Shown: positions 7,059-14,289, counted from the first letter of the stretch. The stretch: DNA of 16,286 bases from Desulfobacterales bacterium (GCA_022361095.1 JAKSBO010000440.1:1-16286); one strand, 5' to 3'. A program made the numbers and translations. The notes: generated from the letters alone by a model not told the origin.

Positions 7059-8027
7059 ATGCAAAAAGTTGTGATTACCGATTTTGAGTATCCGGATGTT
7101 GATACGGAAAGAGGTCTGGTTGAATCCGCCGGGGCCGTGTTTGCGGCCGGTCAGGCAAAAACCGAAAAAGAGCTGATCGAGATTACCCGTGATGCAGATG
7201 TGGTGATCAACCAGTACGGGCTGTTAACACCCAAGGTGATATCGGAGATGAAAAAGTGCCGGGCCATTGTCCGGTACGGAATCGGGCTGGATACCATTGA
7301 CATCCCCTTTGCCACAAAAATGGGCATTATGGTGTGCAATGTGCCCAACTACGGAATCCACGAGGTGTCGGACCATACCATTGCCATGCTCCTGGGATGC
7401 GTGCGAAAGCTTGCACCCATGAACGCCCATGTCAAAAAAGGGACCTGGGACTGCAACCTGGCCCGGCCCGTCACCCGGATCTGCGGCCGCACCCTGGGCC
7501 TGGTGGGATTCGGCAACATTCCCAGGATGGTGGCGGAAAAGCTTGCCCCCTGGAATCTGAACATCCTTGCATATGACCCTTACATAGACGACACTCTCTT
7601 TTCCCGGTTTAAGGGGGTGAAAAAGGCCGGATTTGACGAGCTGCTTTCAACCGCGGATTATGTCTCCTGCCACGTCCCCCTGACCGATGAGACCCGGCAC
7701 ATGTTCGGATATGAACAGTTTTGCCGGATGAAGCCGGATGCCTATTTCATCAACACCTCCCGGGGGCCGGTGGTAAATGAGAAGGGGCTGAAACAGGCCC
7801 TGGACCAGGCGCGCATCAGCGGGGCGGCCCTGGATGTCCTTGAATCCGAACCGGCCGCCCCGGACAATCCGCTTCTGGGGTGTGACAATCTCTTGATTAC
7901 GCCCCACATGGCCTGGTACTCCCGGGAAGCCGGCAATGACCTCCAGCGCATGGCCGGGGAAGAGGCGGTCAGGGTATTGAAAAACATACCCCCCTTGTCC
8001 TGTGTGAACCTGGATCAACTGTCATAA
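7059..8027 (+). CDS. D-isomer-specific 2-hydroxyacid dehydrogenase, CtBP-like subfamily
   Basis: NAD(P)-dependent enzyme that interconverts a 2-keto acid and a D-2-hydroxy acid. 322 residues. N-terminal catalytic half (1-98), Rossmann domain with GLVGFGNIPRM (147-157), and the catalytic triad R235 (NTSRGPVV), E264 (LESEP) and H283 (TPHMAW). The opening VVITDFEYPDVDTE and VRYGIGLDTID are typical of the bacterial C-terminal-binding-protein-like group. The start at 7059 rather than the upstream in-frame codon at 6927 is favoured by AAAGGA 9 nt before it and by the conserved start of the fold. The family includes 3-phosphoglycerate dehydrogenases, glyoxylate/hydroxypyruvate reductases and 2-ketogluconate reductases; the last fits the surrounding sugar-acid genes. 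The third Gly of the GxGxxG motif is Pro 155. Confidence 0.88.
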   Translation: MQKVVITDFEYPDVDTERGLVESAGAVFAAGQAKTEKELIEITRDADVVINQYGLLTPKVISEMKKCRAIVRYGIGLDTIDIPFATKMGIMVCNVPNYGIHEVSDHTIAMLLGCVRKLAPMNAHVKKGTWDCNLARPVTRICGRTLGLVGFGNIPRMVAEKLAPWNLNILAYDPYIDDTLFSRFKGVKKAGFDELLSTADYVSCHVPLTDETRHMFGYEQFCRMKPDAYFINTSRGPVVNEKGLKQALDQARISGAALDVLESEPAAPDNPLLGCDNLLITPHMAWYSREAGNDLQRMAGEEAVRVLKNIPPLSCVNLDQLS

Positions 8028-8132
8028 CATCCCTGCCCGGAAACAGCCCTTTACACGCGTCCCCCGCCGGACAGACATTTTAATCCCGGGGAACAAAGGG
8101 AATTTGGGCGACATATATTGGAGAAGCAAAAC

Positions 8133-9116
8133 ATGGATCTTGTTGCGTTTGGTGAAGGCCTGATCCAGCTGACACCCGATAGAAACCAGAGGCTGGAACA
8201 AGCCGGTGCGTTTGTGCCCCATGTGGGCGGCGCAGAGCTGAATGTGGCCGTGGGCGCGTCCCGTCTGGGGCTGAAAACCGCCTGGGTGTCCAAACTGTCC
8301 GACACCCCCCTGGGCCGGATGATCCGGAACAAAGCCCGGGAACACGGGGTTGAAACAAAAGATATCTGCTGGACTGACAGCGGCCGCACAGGCCTCTATT
8401 TCCTGGAACTGGGCGCCACGCCCAGAAACACCTCGGTGATGTATGACCGGTCCCATTCGGCGTTTTCAACCATCCGGAAAAACGATCTTGACTGGGATGC
8501 CGTTTTATCCGGGGCCAAATGCCTTTTGATCACCGGGATTACGCCGGCGGTCAGCCCGGAGGCGGCGGACGCCGCCCGCCTGGCCATACAAACGGCCCGG
8601 CAGAAAGGCTGCCTGGTATGCATGGATTTAAATTACCGGGCAAAACTGTGGTCCGTGGCCCGGGCCAGGCAAACCCTGGGGGCCATGGTGCCGGATGTGG
8701 ATATCCTTGTGACCACGGCCGGGGACACTGAAACGGTATTGGGAATCACCGCGGCAAACGATGAACGCCTGGCCGAAGATCTTGAACAGCGCTACGGGTG
8801 CGGCATTGTGGCCGTGACCCACCGAGAGGGCAGCACCGTATGGAAAAACCGGTGGAGCGCCCTGGTCCGGTCCGGGGGGGTCACCATGAAATCCCGGGTC
8901 TATGAGGTTGACATTGTTGACCAGGTGGGCCGGGGGGATGCCTTTGTGGCCGGGCTCCTTGCCGGTTACCTCCCCGGGAAAGATCTGGGCCGGGGCCTGG
9001 ATTACGGGGTGGCGTTTTCCGCTTTGAAACATTCCATACCAGGGGATTTAAACTGGTGCGACGCCGCTGACGTGGAAAGGCTCCTGGCAGGACCGGCCCC
9101 GGGCGTGAGCCGGTAG
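8133..9116 (+). CDS. PfkB-family sugar kinase, 2-keto-3-deoxygluconate kinase-like (kinase 1)
   Basis: Ribokinase-fold kinase, 327 residues. Visible landmarks are the substrate-binding GGAELNVAVGASRLG (32-46), DLNYRAKLW (165-173, the KDG-kinase-like DVNYRPKLW), and the C-terminal motif DQVGRGDAFVAGLLAG (263-278) with catalytic base D269. The anion-hole motif is GRGD instead of the usual GAGD. The start is ATG 8133, with GGAG 9 nt upstream; a TTG at 8118 overlaps that ribosome binding site and is rejected. It directly precedes a KDPG-aldolase-family gene, so phosphorylation of KDG (or of 2-ketogluconate, whose kinase KguK I recall as another PfkB member) is likely. It is a distant paralog of the minus-strand kinase at 11831-12802. 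TTTTAATCCCGGGG occurs 41 bp upstream (8078-8091). Confidence 0.85.
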   Translation: MDLVAFGEGLIQLTPDRNQRLEQAGAFVPHVGGAELNVAVGASRLGLKTAWVSKLSDTPLGRMIRNKAREHGVETKDICWTDSGRTGLYFLELGATPRNTSVMYDRSHSAFSTIRKNDLDWDAVLSGAKCLLITGITPAVSPEAADAARLAIQTARQKGCLVCMDLNYRAKLWSVARARQTLGAMVPDVDILVTTAGDTETVLGITAANDERLAEDLEQRYGCGIVAVTHREGSTVWKNRWSALVRSGGVTMKSRVYEVDIVDQVGRGDAFVAGLLAGYLPGKDLGRGLDYGVAFSALKHSIPGDLNWCDAADVERLLAGPAPGVSR

Positions 9117-9178
9117 TGCCGGTTTAGGAAAAACTTTTGTCACCCATTCTTACAAAAACAACAAAGGAAACCAAACAT

Positions 9179-9865
9179 ATGTCTGCCAAACGAATAATCA
9201 TGGATCAGGTGTTTCAGTCAGGATTGATTCCCGTGATCCGGACAAACGATAAAAACAGGGCCATGGCCATTGCCGAAGCGGTCTTTAACGGAGGGCTTCC
9301 CACCATTGAGCTGACCATGGTGGTGCCCGGAGTCCTGGACGCCATCAAGGAGCTGAACAATCTGTTCGGGGATAAGGCCGTTATCGGCGTCGGCACCGTG
9401 CTGGATGCCGAAACCGCCAGGATGGCCATACTGGCCGGGGCCCAGTTCATCGTGGCCCCCACCATTGACTCTGAAACCGTCAAGGTCTGCCACAGGTATG
9501 CAAAACCGGTTATCCCCGGCGCCATGACCCCCACTGAGATTCTCAAGGCCTGGGAATGCGGCAGTGATGTAGTGAAATTGTTTCCCGCGGATCTCATCGG
9601 GGGACCTGAATTCATCAAGGCGGTAAAAGGCCCCCTTGACGCGGTGGAACTCATGCCCTCGGGGGGCGTGACCATGGAAACGGCCGAAGGCTATATAAAA
9701 GCCGGGGCCAGGGTATTGTCCGTGGGCGGCGGGCTGGTCTCCAAAAAAATTATGGAAAGCAAGGATTACAAGGGACTGACCCAAAAGACCGAACTGTTTT
9801 TAAGCCTTATCCGGTCGGTCCGGGAAAAAATAAATGCAAACCAAAACAATCTCAAGGAAGAATAA
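9179..9865 (+). CDS. KDPG/KHG aldolase-family enzyme (2-dehydro-3-deoxyphosphogluconate aldolase)
   Basis: Class I aldolase that would split KDPG into pyruvate and glyceraldehyde 3-phosphate, the last Entner-Doudoroff step. The TIM-barrel protein has 228 residues. Schiff-base lysine K133 in VVKLFPADLIGGP has the same number as in E. coli Eda. Also present are E44 in TIELTM (general acid/base), T73 in GVGTVLD, P94 in IVAPT, and phosphate-binding glycines in SGGV (161-164) and GGG (183-185). The active-site Arg of E. coli Eda (VTLRT) is Val 48 here, so the substrate may differ, for example a KDPGal-like or other 2-keto-3-deoxy acid. The start at 9179 is chosen for AAAGGA 10 nt upstream; a TTG at 9137 has no ribosome binding site. 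The gene ends 3 nt before the zinc dehydrogenase. Confidence 0.88.
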   Translation: MSAKRIIMDQVFQSGLIPVIRTNDKNRAMAIAEAVFNGGLPTIELTMVVPGVLDAIKELNNLFGDKAVIGVGTVLDAETARMAILAGAQFIVAPTIDSETVKVCHRYAKPVIPGAMTPTEILKAWECGSDVVKLFPADLIGGPEFIKAVKGPLDAVELMPSGGVTMETAEGYIKAGARVLSVGGGLVSKKIMESKDYKGLTQKTELFLSLIRSVREKINANQNNLKEE

Positions 9866-9868
9866 ACG

Positions 9869-10885
9869 GTGAAAGCGATTTCTTACCAGGGCGTCAATGA
9901 CGTCCGGACCATTGAAACGGACGAGCCCGCCTGCCGGCCCGGGCATGCCAAAATCCGGGTCCGGGCGGCAGGCATTTGCGGCACGGACATGGCCATTGCA
10001 GCAGGGAAGCATCCCCGGGCCCGGGCGCCATTGATCATGGGCCATGAATTTTCAGGGGAAATCGTCCAAATTGTTCCGGAACCCGGGAAAGCTCCGGAAC
10101 TTTCCGTGGGTGACCGGGTCACAGCCTATCCCCTGCTCACCTGCGGGCACTGTTTTGCATGCACAAACGGGGCGGCCCATGTGTGCCGGACATTAAAACT
10201 CATCGGCATTGACTGTGACGGCGCCTTTGCCGAATATGCGTGTGTGCCCCTGGACCTTCTGGTCAAGGTGCCCGGACACGTGGACTATGCAGCAGGCGCT
10301 TTGATCGAACCCCTTGCCGTGGGCATTCATGCCGTGGAAATGGCCAAGGATGCCCCCATGGACAATGCCGTGGTGCTGGGCGCCGGCCCCATCGGCCTTT
10401 TAACGGCCTTTGCCCTGTCATTGAAAAACGTCCGGGATATTATCGTTGCCGATATCAACCCCTCCCGGCTGGCCCGGGCCGGACAGATGGGGTTCCGCAC
10501 GGTGAACAGCGCCGAACAGGACCTTAACGCCGTTGTGGCGGAAAATACCAACGGCGAAGGCGCAGCCCTGCTCTTTGAGTGCGCAGGCGCAGAATCCGCC
10601 GCAGCCCAGATGTGCGGGCTTGCCCGCAGCCGGGGAACCATTGTCATGGCCGGGGTTCACAAGGACCCCCATGCCGTGGACCTGCGGACCCTGAATTTCC
10701 GGGAAATCACCCTTGTGGGGTCCCGGGTTTACACCCGGTCTGATTATAAGGCCGCTGTCGGCGCCGCCGCACAACTGCCCGCAGATATCATCATTTCCCA
10801 TTCACTGGGCATTGAAGATGCGGTCCAGGGATTTGAATTCATGAAACACCCCGACGGGGTATGCAAGGTGGTTTTCTCCATGTAA
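9869..10885 (+). CDS. Zinc-dependent alcohol dehydrogenase (sorbitol/L-idonate/threonine dehydrogenase-like)
   Basis: Medium-chain NAD(P)-dependent dehydrogenase, 338 residues. Catalytic zinc ligands C37 (GICGTD), H59 and E60 (GHEFSGE), and E147 (EPLAVG); structural zinc ligands C92, C95, C98 and C106; Rossmann motif VLGAGPIGLL (169-178). It starts with GTG 3 nt after the aldolase stop, with AAGGAAG just upstream, so the two are probably coupled. Members of this group oxidise secondary hydroxyls of polyols and aldonates. Next to a gluconate-5-dehydrogenase-like SDR, the arrangement recalls the E. coli idnD-idnO pair (L-idonate to 5-ketogluconate to gluconate). Substrate is not provable from sequence. 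Confidence 0.88.
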   Translation: MKAISYQGVNDVRTIETDEPACRPGHAKIRVRAAGICGTDMAIAAGKHPRARAPLIMGHEFSGEIVQIVPEPGKAPELSVGDRVTAYPLLTCGHCFACTNGAAHVCRTLKLIGIDCDGAFAEYACVPLDLLVKVPGHVDYAAGALIEPLAVGIHAVEMAKDAPMDNAVVLGAGPIGLLTAFALSLKNVRDIIVADINPSRLARAGQMGFRTVNSAEQDLNAVVAENTNGEGAALLFECAGAESAAAQMCGLARSRGTIVMAGVHKDPHAVDLRTLNFREITLVGSRVYTRSDYKAAVGAAAQLPADIIISHSLGIEDAVQGFEFMKHPDGVCKVVFSM

Positions 10886-10963
10886 GGCCCCGGATCCGTC
10901 CGGCTCCGGTTTGGGAAAAACAGGGATGTGTAACGACTTAATACTAAATAGGAAACGATCAAA

Positions 10964-11731
10964 ATGATCTCTTCATTCAGTTTGGAAGGAAAAAAGGCGC
11001 TTGTCACAGGCGGCTCAAGGGGAATAGGATTTGCCGCTGCCCAAGCAATGGCCCGGGCCGGCGCTGAAATCGTCATTGCGGCCCGGCTCCAGGCACAACT
11101 GGACAAGGCCTGCGAAACCCTGGCCGGCAAAGGATTCAAGGTATCGGGTTTTTCCCATGACATGTCGGACATCGAGGGCATTCAACCCCTTTACGACAGA
11201 ATTATCTCGGAAACCGGCGGCATTGATATTCTTGTGAACAATGCCGGGGGCACCCGGCGGGGACCGGCGGAAATCATTACGGAGCAGGACTGGGATTTTG
11301 TCATGGATCTCAATGCCAAGGCCGTGTTCACCATGTGCAAGGCCTTTGCCAAAGAGCGGATCACAGCGAAACGCCCCGGAAAAATAATAAATATCGCATC
11401 GCTGATGAGCGAAACCGTCCGCAGGGACAATGCCCCCTATGCGGCCTCAAAAGGCGCGGTCAGGCAACTGACCAAGGCCCTGGCCGTTGACTGGGCCCGC
11501 TATCATATTAATGTGAACTGCTTCGGGCCGGGATATATCCGCACCGAACTGACCCGGGCATTGTGGGAAGACCCTGAATTTGACGCATGGATAAAACAGC
11601 GCACCCCCATGGGACGGTGGGGAACCCCGGAAGACCTGGCCCCCACAGTGGTGTTTCTTGCCTCACCAGCCTCGGATTTCATCACCGGCCAGATTTTCTT
11701 TGTGGACGGCGGCCTTTTAAGCATGTTTTGA
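10964..11731 (+). CDS. Short-chain dehydrogenase/reductase, gluconate 5-dehydrogenase-like
   Basis: NAD(P)H-dependent classical SDR, 255 residues. Cofactor motif TGGSRGIG (15-22), NNAG (92-95), and catalytic S146, Y159 and K163 (YAASK). The region with IINIASLMSE, PYAASKGAV, GPGYIRTELTRAL, DAWIKQRTPMGRWG and FFVDGG is what I remember of gluconate 5-dehydrogenases (Ga5DH/IdnO), which reduce 5-keto-D-gluconate to D-gluconate. The related KduD group fits less well. The ATG follows AGGAAA at a spacing of about 10 nt. It is the last gene of the rightward set and faces the minus-strand kinase across a strong hairpin. It would feed or drain an aldonate pool in the same pathway. Confidence 0.85.
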   Translation: MISSFSLEGKKALVTGGSRGIGFAAAQAMARAGAEIVIAARLQAQLDKACETLAGKGFKVSGFSHDMSDIEGIQPLYDRIISETGGIDILVNNAGGTRRGPAEIITEQDWDFVMDLNAKAVFTMCKAFAKERITAKRPGKIINIASLMSETVRRDNAPYAASKGAVRQLTKALAVDWARYHINVNCFGPGYIRTELTRALWEDPEFDAWIKQRTPMGRWGTPEDLAPTVVFLASPASDFITGQIFFVDGGLLSMF

Positions 11732-11753
11732 TCACAGCCATTGGGCCGGGTAA

Positions 11754-11791
11754 CCCAACGCTGCATAAAATTGTTTTCATGCAGCGCTGGG
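11754..11791. terminator. Strong hairpin between convergent genes, probable bidirectional terminator
   Basis: CCCAACGCTGCAT (11754-11766) pairs with ATGCAGCGCTGGG (11779-11791) at 12 of 13 positions, and the AAAA/TTTT in the loop can extend the stem. It lies 22 nt past the SDR stop and 39 nt past the stop of the opposing kinase. There is no long U-tract outside the stem, so termination is inferred from position and stem strength. Confidence 0.55.
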
Positions 11792-11830
11792 ATGCTGCCG
11801 TGAACACCCGAAGCCAGGGCCATACTCTTA

Positions 11831-12802
11831 TCAGCGCCCCACTTCCCGGCCCGGGTCCCGGGTTAAAAGGGCTTCAACCTCACGGCGGCCCGAGGTGAAA
11901 TAATCCCCCTTAATACCCAGTTTCAGTGCAGCCATGGCCGATGCATAGGCCATCCCCTTGGCGACATTATTCTCCAGGAAACCGCATAAGAATCCTGCGG
12001 TGAAGCTGTCCCCGGCGCCCAGCCGGTCAACAGCCTCCACGTCATAGGCACGGGTTTCCCACATGGTGTCGCCGTCATAGGCGATCCCCCCCTCATTGCC
12101 CAAGGTGACAATGCATATCTTCGGGGAAAACCGGTTGAACACAGCCGTTACAACATCCTGCGGAGACCCCTTGTGCCCGAACAGGTCCAGGGCATCCTCC
12201 CGGGTGATAAAAATCAAGTCCGACAGGCCCATAAACGGGTCCAGGGTCCGGGCGGCTCTCTCTTCAGACCACAGTCCCTTGCGGAAATTGACGTCAAAGG
12301 AGGTGACGACCCCGGCCTGCCGGGCGGCCTTCATTATCTCCGTAAGCGTGGTGCAGCAGGTTTGGGACAGGGCCGGGAAAATGCCGGTGCCATGGAAAAT
12401 CCGGGTATTTAAAATAAATGCCCGGTCGATCTGCCCGGGGGCAATGGTTGAAACCGCGGCATTTTCCCTGTCATAAATCACATTAATCTTCCTGGGTTTT
12501 GCACCATATTCAACAAAAAAAGATTCATTGCGCCCCTTGTTTTCCCATACCACCCCTGCAACATCTACATTATAACCGCGGATGTCATGGACAATCCGCT
12601 GCCCCAGGGCATTGTCACACAATTTCGACACCCAGGCACACTGCTTGCCCATCCTTGACAGGGCCACCATGGTGTTGGATTCAGAGCCTGCGGTATGCAC
12701 CTGGAAACAGGGGGCTGTTTCAAGCCGTTCCCCGGGGGGCACCGACAAACGCAGCATGGTTGAGCCCAATGTGGTGACATCAAATTTCTTTTTGTTTTCC
12801 AT
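11831..12802 (-). CDS. PfkB-family sugar kinase, KDG-kinase-like (kinase 2)
   Basis: Second ribokinase-fold kinase, 323 residues, facing the main cluster. Landmarks are AGSESNTMVALSRMG (38-52), FDVNFRKGLWS (169-179), and the catalytic motif DRLGAGDSFTAGFLCG (259-274) with the canonical GAGD and base D265. It resembles kinase 1 in several blocks (AWVSKL, VIYDRENAAVSTI versus VMYDRSHSAFSTI, FRKGLW versus YRAKLW), so the two are paralogs with probably different substrates. One may act on KDG and the other on a 2- or 5-keto-aldonate. The ATG is at 12802 with AGAGGA upstream (complement of 12812-12817). A perfect 11-bp palindrome TTCAA-A-TTGAA (12893-12903) lies about 90 bp upstream of the start and is a possible operator. 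Confidence 0.85.
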   Translation of the reverse strand: MENKKKFDVTTLGSTMLRLSVPPGERLETAPCFQVHTAGSESNTMVALSRMGKQCAWVSKLCDNALGQRIVHDIRGYNVDVAGVVWENKGRNESFFVEYGAKPRKINVIYDRENAAVSTIAPGQIDRAFILNTRIFHGTGIFPALSQTCCTTLTEIMKAARQAGVVTSFDVNFRKGLWSEERAARTLDPFMGLSDLIFITREDALDLFGHKGSPQDVVTAVFNRFSPKICIVTLGNEGGIAYDGDTMWETRAYDVEAVDRLGAGDSFTAGFLCGFLENNVAKGMAYASAMAALKLGIKGDYFTSGRREVEALLTRDPGREVGR

Positions 12803-13242
12803 TCTGTTTTTTCCTCTTTAAAGGGTGTTGAGACCATTCAAACCCGGGGCTTGATTCTCGTTTTGCCCATTTAGCCAGAGAGAGGGGAAAAATTCAAATT
12901 GAAAACGCAAAAGGCAATTTAAATCCGGCCTGGTGGGAAAAAACACCCCCATGATTCCAGAAACCGTCAGGATGCAATATGATTTTTAAATGGCTGAAGA
13001 ACCCGGGAAGCATATTGGGAAAATTGTTTCGGGTGAAGCGGCGCAAACCCGGTACCAAGACCGGTTTTGCCTTGGGCGTAACCGGCCTTGGAGCTACAGA
13101 AAACGAAAAATAAAACCCAAAGGGTCTCATGACGGCAATCCCGGCAATGGATTCCGTAAATCCGTCAGGGCCTGCCGGGACAATAAAAATATACGGGGAG
13201 GCTGTGGGGTATATAGGCCGAGGATGAAACAGAGTCGATGTA
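12803..13242. other. 440-bp spacer, mostly unexplained
   Basis: It holds the upstream region of kinase 2 with the palindrome TTCAAATTGAA (12893-12903), and the 3' flank of the minus-strand gene ending at 13243. Overlapping open frames occur on both strands (minus 12894-13259, plus 12990-13325) but show no known domain and no good ribosome binding site. One short plus-strand frame with a plausible site is listed separately. A perfect 15-bp palindrome TGTATTATAAATACA (13239-13253) overlaps the stop codon of the neighbouring gene. Confidence 0.5.
12979..13113 (+). CDS. Possible 44-residue basic small protein
   Basis: ATG at 12979 is 6 nt after AGGA (12969-12972), and the frame stays open to TAA at 13111. 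The peptide starts MIFKWLKNPGSILGKLFRV and continues into a strongly basic KRRKPGTK stretch, so the N-terminal half could form a cationic amphipathic helix. I recognise no family, and the overlapping frames in this spacer are also open. This may be chance. Confidence 0.15.
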   Translation: MIFKWLKNPGSILGKLFRVKRRKPGTKTGFALGVTGLGATENEK

Positions 13243-13253
13243 TTATAAATACA
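13239..13253. repeat. Perfect 15-bp palindrome TGTATTATAAATACA
   Basis: TGTATT-ATA-AATACA overlaps the last codons and stop of the minus-strand gene. It agrees at 12 of 15 positions with the candidate operator at 1674-1688. It could be a regulator site or simply an AT-rich chance palindrome. Confidence 0.3.
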
Positions 13254-13932
13254 TGTCAATGTGTTGCCGTGGGGCCTGTTCCATCTCCCGCTTTTCCCGG
13301 GCTTTTTCCAGGAGCGCCTCTTTAGTCTCTCTTTGTTCTTTTATTTTTTCCAGCATTTTCTCATACCAGCTTTCATCTTTGCCGGTGGAGAGACTATTAC
13401 TCGAAGAGATGGCGGTTGAAGACATGGAGATCGATCTGGCGCTTCCTTTGTAGGGAATTCCGCCCACACTTTCATTGCCGTCGCTCAGGGAAAAGACCGA
13501 ACCGGTAGTCCTGAAGCTGTGGGACCCGCCGTTCATCCGAACCGTTGTTGTCCCTGCCCCGGAATCCCCTTCCCTGCGCATCAAACCGAAGACCTTGGCC
13601 CTGTATTCAGGGTTGTCCGCCATTTTTCGAAGATTATTCTCATCAATGTAAAGCAGGTTCCGCCCGTCAACAACATCCGCCGGTTCCCTTGGGACCATTG
13701 TGTACATGGGAAATTCTGTTTTGATTGTCTCTTTTAGTTCATCAACTCCGATTTTACCGTTTTTTCCCATGGAAGCAAACTGAGTACTGTATATCCGGGA
13801 TTGTTCTTTTCCATAGTTTACCAATGCCCGGCTCATCTGCCCTAACGAAGAATAGGTCTTATTTTCCTGCAGGTTGCCCGATGATGCTTGGGCAATTCCA
13901 GCCGGATGTATTGTCCCAGAGTTGATCTGCAT
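13243..13932 (-). CDS. Hypothetical protein, Ser-rich with C-terminal coiled coil (possibly DUF6033-like)
   Basis: 229 residues, function unknown. There is no signal peptide, no membrane segment and no Cys. The N-terminal 30 residues are low in complexity. Residues 34-120 look folded, with LKETIKTEFPMYTMV (66-80) and NLLYIDENNLRKMADNPEYRAKVFGLM (92-118, read in parts). This recalls, from memory only, the 'hhID..L.KM..DPe...k' pattern of DUF6033-type proteins of Firmicutes. Residues 121-165 are Gly/Ser/Thr-rich, 166-184 are nearly all Ser/Thr, and 188-219 form a highly charged Glu/Lys/Arg helix likely to be a coiled coil. The start at 13932 has AGGAGGT 5 nt upstream, an unusually strong site. 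It follows the other unknown gene by 39 nt and is probably cotranscribed with it. Confidence 0.75.
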   Translation of the reverse strand: MQINSGTIHPAGIAQASSGNLQENKTYSSLGQMSRALVNYGKEQSRIYSTQFASMGKNGKIGVDELKETIKTEFPMYTMVPREPADVVDGRNLLYIDENNLRKMADNPEYRAKVFGLMRREGDSGAGTTTVRMNGGSHSFRTTGSVFSLSDGNESVGGIPYKGSARSISMSSTAISSSNSLSTGKDESWYEKMLEKIKEQRETKEALLEKAREKREMEQAPRQHIDMYL

Positions 13933-13971
13933 GTCTACCTCCTGGTTGAAAATTTATGAGGATATACCTGT

Positions 13972-14289
13972 CTATACATAGCTATCAATCGCGTCACCGG
14001 AATTTCCGGACCCGCCGCCACTGTCCTGATGGTCTGTGCCGGAAGTGCTGTTTGAGCTGTTGTCCGATTCCGTTGCCTTTTCCTCGTCTCCGCTCTCTTT
14101 CATCCCTTCCACCGCCCTTTCCTGGATGGATTTCGGCGGCATCTCCTCCTTTAATTTTTCCACAGCATTTTTAAGCGCCTCTTCATATGTCAAAGGCGGC
14201 GCCTGTTCCGCCTTGTCCGACCGGGTGCCGGATGCCTTTTGAAAATTTAGCGCATGGGATGAAAAAGAAGGGGGAAAAGAAATATTCAT
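13972..14289 (-). CDS. Hypothetical protein with Ser/Gly-rich acidic tail
   Basis: 105 residues, unknown function. Starting at ATG 14289, which has GGAGGT 4 nt upstream, the protein opens MNISFPPSFSSHALNF. It then has a charged helical segment (about 35-67, TYEEALKNAVEKLKEEM) and ends in a disordered-looking tail (68-103) rich in Ser, Gly, Asp and Glu, with the terminal residues IDSYV. The frame is open further upstream to 14436, but that extension has no ribosome binding site and reads into the repeat junction. Like its downstream neighbour it has no Cys, no membrane segment and a very strong ribosome binding site, so the two may be an abundant interacting pair. No family recognised. Confidence 0.65.
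   Translation of the reverse strand: MNISFPPSFSSHALNFQKASGTRSDKAEQAPPLTYEEALKNAVEKLKEEMPPKSIQERAVEGMKESGDEEKATESDNSSNSTSGTDHQDSGGGSGNSGDAIDSYV

Noticed and set aside
12894..13259. 121-codon minus-strand frame in the spacer before kinase 2
   Set aside because: No ribosome binding site and no family; overlaps the stop of the neighbouring gene and competes with two plus-strand frames.
12990..13325. 111-codon plus-strand frame
   Set aside because: Runs antisense into a better supported gene and has no known motifs.
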